The notes beneath the pieces were generated by a model that saw only the letters and a list, made by a program, of their open reading frames with translations, had not been told where the DNA came from and searched no databases. From positions 186,001-250,000 of the forward strand of contig NZ_LITT01000011.1 in the NCBI RefSeq assembly GCF_001636845.1: DNA of 64,000 nucleotides. The letters are read 5' to 3'. Position numbers and translations under genes: made by a program. This document shows positions 34,984 to 45,069 of the stretch, in pieces. Origin of the DNA: Clostridium ljungdahlii (lineage in GTDB: Bacteria; Bacillota; Clostridia; Clostridiales; Clostridiaceae). How positions within the stretch are numbered: position 1 is the stretch's first letter; every line of letters starts with the position of its first letter.

Positions 34984-36480
34984 ATGGGAAAGTACAAGCA
35001 AATTACAAAAAGAGGATTAATTTCATCAATGATAAGTTGGTCAATATTTACATTAGTATATTGGATTTCATTTTATGAATTATATACTTTATGTAAATTT
35101 GGACGATTTAAGAATAATATAACTGTATTATTGGGATGTATGGTATTCTTTTTGGCTTGGTTTATAATTCTAATAATTAGAATTGTGAAAAAACCAGCAG
35201 TTGTATCTGAGCAGAATGTAGATAGATATAATTTCTATTCGCGTTGTAAAACTATATGGACTTGTACAATTATAATAATTATAGTTCTTATAACATGTTT
35301 TTATGGAGTGAAAATATACCATAGTGCAATAAATTACAATGGAAAGTTATCATGGTTCTTAAGTGATTTAAAAAATAAAAGAACTGTAAAGCTTGAACAT
35401 AATAATATATATGAAAGTGGTATAGAAGGGATATTTACAGATATTAATAAAAAAGTTCATATGCCAGAAAAATTATATGTTGTAAATAACTTTAGTCTTA
35501 AATTTGATTCTAATGGAGAAATTACATCTTTTGATACATTCCTTTATGGGAAAAATGCTAAAGATAAGATAGAAAGCTATTTAATTAGTTATAACAGCAA
35601 AAATTCAGGGAATATAACTATATATTTAAATGGTTATGCAAGTGCGAATTATAATGATGATAAACTTTTAGAACCATTAATTAAGACAATGAAAGTAATT
35701 CCACTTAAGAAAACAGTGAGGAACTGGCCTGAAGAACAGTATGGTATTCTTTATTCTGGTAAACGAAGTTTTGGATATAATACAGATGGTATTGTTTATA
35801 TTGATTCAAAGGGAAATACAAATTCAGCTGTTAATGCCTATTCTGAAATAGTTGGATATACTGTTTCTGTATTTGTACCAGGCAAGGAGAATAAATATAC
35901 TCCTGTTAGATATAACTTAACAGATGATTTAAATAATATTAAAACAACAAAACCTTCAAAAGACAATAAAAAGAGTTCTAATCAATCAAAGAGTGCTGAA
36001 GATCAATTTTATTTATCAAAGCAAGTTTGGTATCGTTTAGAAGTAACTGCAGCTGCAGCGGGTAGTAGATCTTATTCATTAACTGGTACTACCGATGGTG
36101 GGCAAACATGGAAGACAATAAATGAGGATCCATTTTCAGGTTCCCTTGGATCAGCAGCAGGAATAACATTTTTGAATAATAAACTTGGATTTTTATGTTT
36201 ATCTTATAGCGGTGGAAGTAAGGGGCAATTATATCGCACAGAGGATGGAGGGGGATCTTATAAAAAGGTGAATTTCCCAGAAACGAAAGTAGCATTAAAT
36301 GATGGCGAAACGTATAATCCTTTTGATTTACCTGGAATGCCTTATGAGAAAGATGGAAGTCTTAATGTTTTAGTTGGACAAGGATCTGATGGAGATTATA
36401 ATGGAGGCTGTAAAGCTTTGTACCAATCAAAAGATAATGGAGTAACATGGAAGTATTTAAAAGAAACTGATAAAAATTAA
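34984..36480 (+). CDS. Membrane protein with BNR/YCF48-like repeats
   Basis: A 498-residue protein. Three hydrophobic helices lie in the first 115 residues (about 14-36, 45-66 and 92-112), so the rest is anchored at the membrane, probably outside. The C-terminal 150 residues hold Asp-box (BNR) motifs, SxDxGxTW-like: TTDGGQTWKTI, RTEDGGGSYKKV and SKDNGVTWKYL, as in sialidase-like and YCF48 beta-propellers. A hydrophilic Lys/Ser-rich linker (about 319-335) separates the halves. The function is unknown. Confidence 0.75.
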   Translation: MGKYKQITKRGLISSMISWSIFTLVYWISFYELYTLCKFGRFKNNITVLLGCMVFFLAWFIILIIRIVKKPAVVSEQNVDRYNFYSRCKTIWTCTIIIIIVLITCFYGVKIYHSAINYNGKLSWFLSDLKNKRTVKLEHNNIYESGIEGIFTDINKKVHMPEKLYVVNNFSLKFDSNGEITSFDTFLYGKNAKDKIESYLISYNSKNSGNITIYLNGYASANYNDDKLLEPLIKTMKVIPLKKTVRNWPEEQYGILYSGKRSFGYNTDGIVYIDSKGNTNSAVNAYSEIVGYTVSVFVPGKENKYTPVRYNLTDDLNNIKTTKPSKDNKKSSNQSKSAEDQFYLSKQVWYRLEVTAAAAGSRSYSLTGTTDGGQTWKTINEDPFSGSLGSAAGITFLNNKLGFLCLSYSGGSKGQLYRTEDGGGSYKKVNFPETKVALNDGETYNPFDLPGMPYEKDGSLNVLVGQGSDGDYNGGCKALYQSKDNGVTWKYLKETDKN

Positions 36481-36484
36481 TTAT

Positions 36485-36524
36485 CTATATAAACTACTAT
36501 AAATGCTAATAGTAGTTTATATAG
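36485..36524. terminator. Perfect 16-bp inverted repeat after the BNR gene
   Basis: CTATATAAACTACTAT and ATAGTAGTTTATATAG with an 8-base loop, directly after the stop codon. There is no T-run, so it may be a weak terminator or mRNA-stabilising hairpin. Confidence 0.6.
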
Positions 36525-36707
36525 GTGCTAAATTTTAACACTGGATAAGAGACCCACGAAGTCTATAGGAGTCACCTGTCATGTCTATGATGAGGGTGTG
36601 AAATTTTTTCTGTAAATTGGCTTTCTATGATAGTTTTTCAAAGGCAGATATTATTAAATTTAATTTCTATCTTAATTTTCAATATACAATTTAAAAATGA
36701 GTATGTC

Positions 36708-36740
36708 AATAACGCCTCCAAATGCAGGCGTTATTTTTAT
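36708..36740 (+). terminator. Isolated terminator hairpin
   Basis: AATAACGCCT pairs with AGGCGTTATT, followed by TTTATA. It ends no intact gene and lies beside the IS256 fragment. Confidence 0.55.
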
Positions 36741-37034
36741 AAATATTTTATTCATGTAACCTGCCATCATACATTATTGACAGTTCACCATAAACTGAGC
36801 ACTGACGTCCATTTTTTAATTGCTTCAAAGGTCGCAAGATACAGGGCGTTAAGAAGTGCTGTATCACTTGGTAATATGCTGCGCTAGCTTGTTAAGTCTG
36901 CGGTACGTGCTGATGAGACTCTCTATGGTGTTTGTAGTATATATAACTTTTCTAACCTCGGGTGAAAATTTAAATATAGGGGTTATGGCATCTTAGTTTT
37001 TTGCCCAGCTTTTCATTTTATCTTTAATTACTGA
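36740..37034 (-). pseudogene. IS256-family transposase fragment
   Basis: On the minus strand the sequence reads MKSWAKN, stop, DAITPIFKFSPEVRKVIYTT and NTIESLISTYRRLNKL, and after two further stops ATFEAIKKWTSVLSLW. This is the C-terminal part of a mutator-type (IS256) transposase, whose signature is FSPEVRKVIYTTNAIESL. Several in-frame stops and the missing N-terminal two thirds make it non-functional. Confidence 0.75.
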
Positions 37035-37505
37035 ATAAGATCACATAAGACCACATACAGTTAATGACGGACTCATACAATTTGAGGTAAGATATAAAAA
37101 TTAAAGATATTAGGTCAAAGTGTTACAAAAAAATTTTACTATTACAAATAATAGCGTTAATAAGTAGTGACCATGAACAAACCGTATTAGTCAAATCTAA
37201 TGCAGTTTTGTAGTATAATTATTATGTTATGTTTATTACATAAATGTAAAAAGTAGGTATTCCAGTGAGGTGATAAGGTTATGAATTGTGTAAAAGGAAA
37301 AATATTAGTAGCTGTTGAACAGCAGATAAAAATACCGCTATAGAGTTTCCATTGTCTCAAAATATTTAAGATAGAAAACTAGAAAGATTAAAAAGTATTG
37401 TGAGAGTTATTAAAATTGTATCTATAAATATGCGTAAAGTGTAGAATATGTTTTCTATGCTTTTTTAGCAAAGAATTATTTTAGCCAAAGGGAGGAGGAA
37501 GTTTA
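37035..37505. other. Degenerate intergenic stretch in the island
   Basis: About 470 bp without a convincing gene. A 20-codon frame at 37281-37343 (MNCVKGKILVAVEQQ and on) follows a good GAGGTG site and may be the start of a lost gene. The promoter of the STAND gene should lie here (possible TATAAT near 37214). Confidence 0.4.
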
Positions 37506-40500
37506 ATGGCCATTGAAAGTGGAGGAAGAGCAGATAAGCTAGGAAATCGACATGAAGGTAGATGGCTTGTTAAGCAGTTATTGAGATTATTAAGAGAAGA
37601 GATATATTAAAAAATATGAAATTTCAATTAAATAGGGATAAAAGTTATGAATTTATGCTAGTTTCAGGAGTAGGATTTACGGCTTTGGCGGATGTTTGTG
37701 AAAGTGCACGTATTTCCAATGAAAATTCAGAAGATTTCTATCAATATCAAATTATTAAACAAGGGATGTCTAGAAAAAAAATTTATAATGATTTTTGCAA
37801 TGCTATAAATTTGAATCAGGACAAAAAAGAAGATAGAACAAAGGCCTTCGATTATTTAAAACGTCTGAAAATAACTACATACTTGGGCGATTATGAAAGC
37901 AAGCAAGATTTATTAACTGAAATTAATATACTGTTTGATGGAGATACAGAATTCATTTATAATACGTTGATAAATTATGCTGAAGAAAATGACAAGCTTG
38001 GCAAACCAATTTATTGCGATAGTTTATATAATTTTTTAATAATAAATGAAACAAAAGAATGTTATGATTCTTTGAAAAAAGAAGGATTAGTTATATTACA
38101 CGGAAATGCTGGTACAGGTAAAAGCGGAGTATTATTGGAACTAATAAATAGATTGGAGGAAGAGGGAATATCATATCTACCACTGAGGGTAGATAGAAAA
38201 ATACCTAAAAACTCATCTTTACAATATGGTAAAAGTATGGATTTACCTGATTCACCAGTTCAGTGTATAAATGCAGTATCAGGTGAAAGTCCATGTGTCT
38301 TAATAATTGATCAACTTGATTCGGTAAGATGGACTAGCAATCATTCTCTAGATGCTTTGGATGTTTGTAAGTCATTAATTAGGGAGGCTTTATCATTAAG
38401 AAGGATAGGCAAAGATATTAAAGCCCTTATAGCTTGTCGTACTTTTGATCTAAATCATGATCCTGAGATAAGAAATTGGCTAACTGTCCAAGACAAAGGA
38501 AATGAACAAGTTTGGGATAGAGTTGAGATTAATAAATTACCAACAGAGGATATTGTCGCAGTTATAGGAGATGCCTATAATAACTTAGCATCTCAGCAAA
38601 AGGAATTACTATCATTGCCACAAAATCTCGCTATGTGGTGCGAAATAAGTGGCGATAATATGAATGCTATTTTTACTACATCTATTGATTTATTAAGGCA
38701 ATTTTGGAGTAAAAAAGTCAAAGATATTGAAAGTGAGTCTATAAATTATGTTGATCTTAACAGTACTTTGGATAGACTTATTTCTTATAGCGAAAATAAT
38801 GGAACAATATCTATACCTTCAAGCTATGTAAGAAAATTTTCTGGTAAAGTGCTTTCGGCTCTGAAATCAAATGGAATAATTCAGCAGCAAGACAACATTA
38901 TTAGTTTTTGCCATCAAAGCTACCTAGATTTCCTTATAGCTGAAAAAGTTGTAAGTGAAATTGAGGAGGGTGGAAGTATACTTAATTGGATTGGGGAAAA
39001 GGAAATTCAAACGCTTTTTAGAAGAGAACAACTTAGACAAGCTTTAAGTTTATTACTAGAGGAATGCCTAATAAAGTTTACTCAAATAGTGAAGGATATT
39101 CTTTTCTCTGAAAATGTTAGATTCCATTTTAAACATTTAGCATTGGAAGTATTGGGGCAAAATACTAAATCTAATAAAAGTATAGAGGATCTTATTATTA
39201 ATCTTATCGACAAAGCATATTGGAAGCAACATATAATAGATACAATCATTATGGGTAACGAATTTTCTACTAGGTCCTTAATAAAAAATAACATAATAGA
39301 TACATGGCTTAAATCAAAAGACGAAGTGCTTGTAAAGCAGGCGATGAATATTTTACAATCTGTTTGCGTAAAGATGCCTGACGAGGTTACTAAATTATTA
39401 AAACCACATGTAGATGAAAGTCCAGAGTGGAACAGTGCAATAAATGCTGTCATAGGACGGGACATAGAAAATTATAGAAGAAAAAATAATACATTACCAT
39501 GATCCTAATGAAATTGAAAATGCTAAATATTATTTAAAAATTCGCAAACAGGGCTATTATGGACATTATTGGGGAAAGGCACAGTATCTGCTCTTAACAA
39601 ACTTGGAACCTCAAAGAATGAGTAGGGAAGCTTTAGAGTTATTAAATGTATTAAAAAGAAGATATGCTTGTTATACAAGAAAAAACATTATGGGAAATGT
39701 AGGTGTTCATACATGTTGGATAGGGTCTACACTAGATAAAAATCTTTCAAAGATAAGTGATAAAGCATGGCTTAATATAATAACTAATAAAAATATTGAA
39801 TTTGATCATCCTACAAAAACAAAGTACGTTGAAGGGCAACATGGAGTTGAGTCATCTATATGGCAATTTTCAAGAAGTTTAAGTACTGTTGCAAAGTATT
39901 ATCCAGAAAGATTTGCAAAATTATCGTTAAACTTTCCACAAGATACTCATCATTCATATATTTCAGCTATTATGGATGCGTTAAAAATAGTTAAAGTAGA
40001 AGATAACTTTCCAGAAGAAATTAAAAATAATTGGCAGCCAGCACAAATAGATACTGTATTTAATGTTTTAAATAAATTTGCGGATTTAAATGATCGTGAT
40101 ACTACAATTTCATTTTGCAGGTTAATTAGTGATAGATCTGAGGAAGCATGGCCGATGGAGATAATAGATAGATTACTATTTTTGGCGATAAATTCTTCTG
40201 ACCCGAAAAGTGGACAGCTTAATGTATGGGATGCTAATTGGGATAAAAATATGGAAAATGTAACAGTACATACATTATTTGATAATACTTTTAATTGTGT
40301 TAAAGGGGTAGCAGCAGAGGCTATTGGAAAGTTACTCTGGAATAATCAAGAACTTTTTGACAAGGTATTTAAAGCAATTGAGTCACTTGTTCAAGACCCC
40401 AATCCAATTGTTAGAATGGCATCAGTGTATACGCTTATACCTGTTATAAATATTAATAGAGATAAGGCTGTTGAATGGTTTAATATAACTGCAAAAGAGG

Positions 40501-41219
40501 ACTTAAGGATATTAGGATCATATTATTCAATGGAGTTCATTAAGTATACTATAAAAAGTCATACAGAAATAATTTCATCTATCATAAGAAAAATGTTTTT
40601 ATCAGCAAATGAAGAGGTTTCATCTAAAGCAGCAGAAATGATTTCGGAATATAATATTTTATATGGAATGTTCGATGAGGAACTAGAAAAATGCTGTAAA
40701 GGAACTGTGAACCAAAAAAAAGGAGTAATATTAATTGCTTCACAGCTTATAATTAATCCTGATTATGCTGTTAAATGTAGGAAACTAATAGAACGATTTA
40801 TAGATGATGATAATGAAGAAGTCAGAAAATAAACAGGATTCGCTTTTAATAAAGATATCCTTCAAGTAAAAGATAATATAGAATTTGCTAAAAAGTATAT
40901 ATATTCTAAATCTTTTATAAATGACACAATGTTGTTGAATATTTTGAAGGATTATAAGGAGAGTTTGCTGGACTTTGCTAATATTATTTTTGATATATGT
41001 TATGCGTTATCAAGTATTCATAATAAGGATATAAAAGAAAATGATTATAGACTAAACTACAAAAGTGAAGAAATATCTGAATTGCTATTAAGACTGTATG
41101 ATCAATCTTTTAACTATGATGAGAAGATTTTTTACAAATGTCTTAATGCATGGGATGTTATGTTTGAAAGTGGAATTTTACATGCGAGGAATTTGACTAG
41201 GAAAATAGATAGCCAGTAA
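37506..41219 (+). pseudogene. STAND-type NTPase defence gene, decayed
   Basis: The frame starts MAIESGGRADKLGNRHEG and stops after 34 codons. Reading resumes in another frame as DILKNMKFQLNRD near 37601 and runs to 39502 with Walker A GNAGTGKS (38102-38125) and Walker B-like CVLIIDQLD, then shifts again at an A6 run near 39481 and continues (HYHDPNEIENAKYY) to a TAA at 40830, beyond which the same frame stays open to 41219. Both ends look intact, so the ancestor was about 1,200 residues: an N-terminal DUF4297/Cap4-nuclease-like domain, a P-loop NTPase, and a long helical HEAT-like C-terminus. The nuclease core is deleted. Such architecture is known from Avs-like anti-phage proteins; the subfamily is inference. 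Confidence 0.7.
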
Positions 41220-41378
41220 TGTATATTTATAATTTCTGTTATTGAGGATGTAATAATGATGATAGAATTAAACTATTTAATGGATCATAAAAGGATAAAC
41301 CATTTGATTAACTAAGGAAGGCTTACAAATGGGGTAGGTTTTGCTGCTCCATTTATAGTTATCCGTTTAAATAGTTAC

Positions 41379-41399
41379 GGAGAACCTTACCACAAATAA
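41379..41399 (+). other. Proposed attR: second copy of the rlmH end
   Basis: Matches 18 of 21 bases of 27265-27285 and again encodes GEPYHK-stop, while the preceding codons do not resemble RlmH. This is best explained as the displaced 3' end of rlmH left by site-specific insertion. Confidence 0.6.
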
Positions 41400-41451
41400 C
41401 GTAGATTTAAAAGAAAAAGAGTATTTGAGACCATGACATTTATGCTAGATT

Positions 41452-41622
41452 TTACCTTTCATTTGAACGTATAAAATTTGATAACTGCATTTTGCTATTA
41501 ACATTTAATTTTTTATAAATATTTTGTATGTGATTATCAACGGTTTTAGGGGATATAAAAAGTTTTTCAGCAATTTGTTTATATGTTACTCCTTCCATGA
41601 CAAGTTCTATAATCTCACCTTA
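41452..41622 (-). pseudogene. LuxR/GerE helix-turn-helix fragment
   Basis: The minus strand encodes EIIELVMEGVTYKQIAEKLF and ISPKTVDNHIQNIYKKLNVN followed by SKMQLSNFIRSNER-stop, the classical LuxR-type DNA-binding domain. Everything N-terminal is missing; at about 41625 the sequence switches to the oppositely oriented Fe-S protein. It is the tail of a deleted response regulator. Confidence 0.75.
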
Positions 41623-41624
41623 TT

Positions 41625-42034
41625 TTTTTGTAGTGCCTTACCATATGCAAAACACTAGAATTTCCATAAGCAGCGTACATGACGTAATTCGATACTATAT
41701 AATAACCATATCTATTATTTTGATAACAATAGCAGCAGGCAAAAGGACATGGTGCCGATACATCTGTCCAATGTATATATTTAATTATGTTGGAATTAAG
41801 ATAGGAAGATTTTTTAAGTTGCCTACCTTGAAAATAGTAAGTGAAAGTGATAAATGTACTCAATGCAGAAAATGTACTGATCACTGTTTGATGGGTCTTG
41901 ATGTAGCTAATATGGTTAAAAATAATAAATGGAATACTAATGAGTGTATCAAATGTGGGGAATGTTTAAATCAATGTAAATGTGATGCGTTGAAAATAAA
42001 GTGGACAAAGCAGGTAAGTAACAAAGTGATATAA
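41625..42034 (+). pseudogene. N-terminally truncated NapH/FixG-like 4Fe-4S membrane protein
   Basis: About 135 residues remain: a transmembrane helix (DVIRYYIITISIILITIAAG), the motif KRTWCRYICPMY typical for NapH/NosR/CcoG-like membrane Fe-S proteins, and two ferredoxin motifs (CTQCRKCTDHC and CIKCGECLNQC). The formal start at 41597 lies in foreign (LuxR antisense) sequence, so the gene has lost its N-terminal membrane part and its own start. It probably carried electrons at the membrane. Confidence 0.65.
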
Positions 42035-42063
42035 TTTACTTATAAGTTAATTTGCATTTTTTA

Positions 42064-42915
42064 CTATTTGCATTTTAAATATTGTATGAATAATTTAACT
42101 TGAGGCAGCGTATAATAAAAATTCTTGCATAAAATATAAGTGCTGCGAGAAAATGAAACTCCATTTGAAAAATATAAATCTTTAACATAACCGTCAAAGT
42201 TTTTTAAGCAAATTTTGGGGAGGATACCCCATCCTAGTCCGTGCTTAGCCATTTCTAAACAAGTATCAATATTGTCAACCCAAAGTTTTGTATTGTTAAT
42301 AGATATGTTATTTTCAAAAAGCCAAGTTTGAATTTTTCCTTGTGAAACGGGATCGGTAGTTCTACCGATGTATGAATAAGAATTAAGAGAGAGATTTGCA
42401 TTTTCATTACTGCATATGAGGCACATCGGTTCAGTATCTAATAGTATGGTAAGTTCGTCCCACTTGTATTCTCCCCGTATGATGACTATAGAAAATTCAT
42501 CGTTTTTAAGTCTATTATATAAATTTTTGCTATGATCAGTAGATATATTGACATCAACATTTGGAAATGCTTCTGTATAACTTTTTAAAACTTTAGGAAG
42601 GCGATATCGTGCATAATTTAATGAGACTCCAACAGTTAAATTTCCACCTATAAAGTTATGGTTGGAGGATACATGCTCACGCATCTGGTTTAAAGTATTT
42701 ACTACAGTTCTGATATAGGGGATGATGCTTTCACCTAAAGGAGTAAACAAGACTCCCTTTTTAGAACGAATAAGTAAATCGGTACCTAAATTTTTTTCTA
42801 TTTTTTTAATCCTCTTTGTCAGAGCAGGTTGAGTGATAAATAATTTTTCAGAGGTCTTTGTAATATTTTTTAATTTATATAATGTCAAAATTAGTTTGTA
42901 ATCTTTTTCATCCAT
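42064..42915 (-). CDS. LysR-family regulator (next to chrA pair)
   Basis: A 283-residue LysR-type regulator: N-terminal HTH (LYKLKNITKTSEKLFITQPA, then LTKRIKKIEKNLGTDL) and a periplasmic-binding-like effector domain (GNLTVGVSLNYARYRLPKVL). I start it at the ATG at 42915 with AAAGG upstream rather than the ATG at 42936. It is divergent from the two chromate-transporter-type genes with a 130-bp shared promoter region, the usual arrangement for a LysR activator and its target operon. Confidence 0.88.
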   Translation of the reverse strand: MDEKDYKLILTLYKLKNITKTSEKLFITQPALTKRIKKIEKNLGTDLLIRSKKGVLFTPLGESIIPYIRTVVNTLNQMREHVSSNHNFIGGNLTVGVSLNYARYRLPKVLKSYTEAFPNVDVNISTDHSKNLYNRLKNDEFSIVIIRGEYKWDELTILLDTEPMCLICSNENANLSLNSYSYIGRTTDPVSQGKIQTWLFENNISINNTKLWVDNIDTCLEMAKHGLGWGILPKICLKNFDGYVKDLYFSNGVSFSRSTYILCKNFYYTLPQVKLFIQYLKCK

Positions 42916-43047
42916 AGTTATTAATCCTTTATCCATTACTTTTAGTTATGACTATTTATAAAATAGTATCATTATACATTATACATTATAACATATATAC
43001 TGAAATTAAAAGATTAAAGAAAAATTTTTAGCATAAAAGGAGATAAA

Positions 43048-43662
43048 ATGATTAATACAAATAAATTTAAATCAGATACTTTTACAATTACCAAACTGTT
43101 TCTTACATGGTTACAAATTGGTTTTACATCATTTGGTGGTGGTGCAACTACCCAATATCTTATTCAAGAACAGTTTATTTATAAGCATAAATGGATAACA
43201 GATGAGGAATATGCGAATATTATTGGAATGTGTCAAATAACACCTGGTATGAATATTATTGCATATACAATACTTATAGGAAAAAAGCTAGCTGGAGGAA
43301 TAGGAATATTTATATCCCTGGTGGGACTTATTTTGCCTAGTGCAGCAGTTACAATTGCATTAACTACGATTTATACTTCTATTAGCAATTCATCAAAAGT
43401 ACATTCTGCACTTCATGCAGTATTTGCTGCTATTTTTGGTATAGCTTTAGCTACAAATTGGAGAAATGTACAACCTATTATTATAAAAAATTATAAAAGG
43501 GGATCTATGATTTTTGGGATAACAATTGCAATAATGATAGGTAGTGGTGCTATTTACATATTTTTGAATCCATCTGTAATTTTATTATATGTTTTAGGCG
43601 GATTATTTGGTTCTGCTGCTTATTGGTATATTTCTAAAAAAGAGGTGAAGGTTAATAAATGA
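43048..43662 (+). CDS. ChrA-type transporter, half 1
   Basis: A 204-residue membrane protein with six hydrophobic segments of the chromate transporter (CHR) family: FLTWLQIGFTSFGGGATTQY and MCQITPGMNIIAYTILIGKK are the signature FGG and PGP-like loops. In short-chain CHR systems two adjacent half-size genes form the transporter. Its stop overlaps the second half (ATGA). In anaerobes without chromate exposure the true anion could differ, e.g. sulfate or organic anions (inference). Confidence 0.88.
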   Translation: MINTNKFKSDTFTITKLFLTWLQIGFTSFGGGATTQYLIQEQFIYKHKWITDEEYANIIGMCQITPGMNIIAYTILIGKKLAGGIGIFISLVGLILPSAAVTIALTTIYTSISNSSKVHSALHAVFAAIFGIALATNWRNVQPIIIKNYKRGSMIFGITIAIMIGSGAIYIFLNPSVILLYVLGGLFGSAAYWYISKKEVKVNK

Positions 43663-44162
43663 GCTGGATTATATTTTTTTGGACTTTACTTAAATCAGTT
43701 TTATTTTCTTCGGGAGGTTACGGACCATTACCTAGTTTGCACTCTGATTTTATAAATTATGGATGGGCAGGCCAGATACAATTTACTGAATCTTTGGCAA
43801 TTGGACAAATTACTCCTGGACCTAATGGGCTTTGGGTTGTCAGTTTGTGCTATTTGGTTGCTGGATTACGTGGAGCACTATTAGCGTGTATTGCATTACT
43901 TATGCCGCCATTATTGATTCTAATCGTTCAGCGTTGTTATACTCGTATTGCAAAGTATCCAGCAGCACAAGGATTACTTGATGGAGTAGTAATTGTTATA
44001 GCTAGCTTTAGTGTAATAGTTGTATTTAAAATATTTGTAAGTAATGGTATTGATATAGAGACGATTGCCATTGCATCCATAAGTCCTATCTTGGCAATAT
44101 CAAGGCGTGTATCTACAAATGTTATATTATTGGTTTCAGTTTTAGTAGGTGTAGTATTATAA
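43659..44162 (+). CDS. ChrA-type transporter, half 2
   Basis: A 167-residue partner of the previous gene, with the matching motifs LLKSVLFSSGGYGPLPSL and AIGQITPGPNGLWVVSLCYL. About five hydrophobic helices; it is slightly short compared with half 1. It is translated by 4-bp overlap with half 1, so the two should form a heterodimer. Likely controlled by the divergent LysR regulator. Confidence 0.88.
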   Translation: MSWIIFFWTLLKSVLFSSGGYGPLPSLHSDFINYGWAGQIQFTESLAIGQITPGPNGLWVVSLCYLVAGLRGALLACIALLMPPLLILIVQRCYTRIAKYPAAQGLLDGVVIVIASFSVIVVFKIFVSNGIDIETIAIASISPILAISRRVSTNVILLVSVLVGVVL

Positions 44163-44243
44163 TTGTATTGGATAAAAGGAAATAGATTTTATGGATAAAG
44201 TTATTGAAATATAAATTAGTTATAGATGAAATGAGGGATAAAA

Positions 44244-44948
44244 GTGGATTGCTTAAGTACAGAACTCAGGAAACGTCTTATTGAAAAGGGTGCCTCAATT
44301 GTTGGATTCGCAGATTTAAAAGGTATTCCAGAAAACCAAAGGGAGAGCTATAGATACGGGATCTCAATTGCAGTGGCATTAAATCCATATATAATTGCGG
44401 GAATAGAGAATGGACCAACAAAAAATTATTATGGTGAATATATAAGAGTAAATAATCTTCTAGATGACCTTGATGAATATGCAGCAGAGATTATAAGACA
44501 GCACGGATTTAGAGCATTACCAAAAGTAAAAAGAAGTGTCAAAACAGATGAAATAACTTTAACAACGATTTTGCCTCACAAAACTGTAGCAACTATATCT
44601 GGAATTGGTTGGATTGGAAAATGTGCGTTACTTATTACAAAAGAATTTGGTTCTGCAGTAAGATTATCAACTATATTAACTGATGCACAACTAAATGTTG
44701 GCTCACCTATAAATGAATCAAAATGTGGAAAATGTTTAATATGTACAAGTTTTTGCCCTAGTAATGCTGTGTTAGGAGTCAATTGGAAAGTAAATATGGA
44801 TAGAGATAAGTATTTTGATGCTTTTAAGTGTGGAGATGAGGGACGAAAAAGAAGTAATAAACTTGGAGTAGAGGAAAGAGTTTGTGGAAAGTGCATGTTT
44901 GTTTGCCCTTGGACACAAAAATATTTGAAATCAAAAGAAAATAACTAA
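44244..44948 (+). CDS. Short QueG-like 4Fe-4S protein
   Basis: A 234-residue iron-sulfur protein. The middle (ISGIGWIGKCALLITKEFG and RLSTILTDAQL) and the cluster-binding part (CGKCLICTSFCP; CGKCMFVCPWT) resemble epoxyqueuosine reductase QueG and other 4Fe-4S double-cluster proteins, but it is clearly shorter than QueG (about 380) and lacks its C-terminal HEAT repeats. The start is GTG with GAGGGA upstream. A QueG paralogue with another reductive function is more likely than true QueG. Confidence 0.75.
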   Translation: MDCLSTELRKRLIEKGASIVGFADLKGIPENQRESYRYGISIAVALNPYIIAGIENGPTKNYYGEYIRVNNLLDDLDEYAAEIIRQHGFRALPKVKRSVKTDEITLTTILPHKTVATISGIGWIGKCALLITKEFGSAVRLSTILTDAQLNVGSPINESKCGKCLICTSFCPSNAVLGVNWKVNMDRDKYFDAFKCGDEGRKRSNKLGVEERVCGKCMFVCPWTQKYLKSKENN

Positions 44949-45069
44949 GTGTAAAAACGAATTTAATTTGAATATTTTAAATTAAGAACTATTTGTATAG
45001 CATACAGATAAATAGTAAAATTGGTCATTATTTTATTGAATAAAATTTTATAATGGAGATGGAAACTAA

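Larger units (their letters stand above)
27286..41399. mobile_element. Decaying 14-kb genomic island at rlmH (SCC-like position)
   Basis: The interval is bounded by the rlmH-end repeat. It contains fragments of a large serine recombinase and of a tyrosine recombinase next to the rlmH end, a GC-richer patch, putative resistance genes (beta-lactamase-like hydrolase, TetR plus rifamycin-phosphotransferase-like enzyme, MarR), an IS256 fragment and a broken STAND-NTPase defence-type gene. Recombinase fragments, IS remnants and defence or resistance cargo are all typical of islands. The recombinases are too damaged to be active. The boundaries are inferred from the repeat only. Confidence 0.55.

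Noticed and set aside
36627-36887. 86-codon plus-strand frame
   Set aside because: Covers a terminator hairpin and the antisense of the IS256 fragment; no ribosome-binding site.
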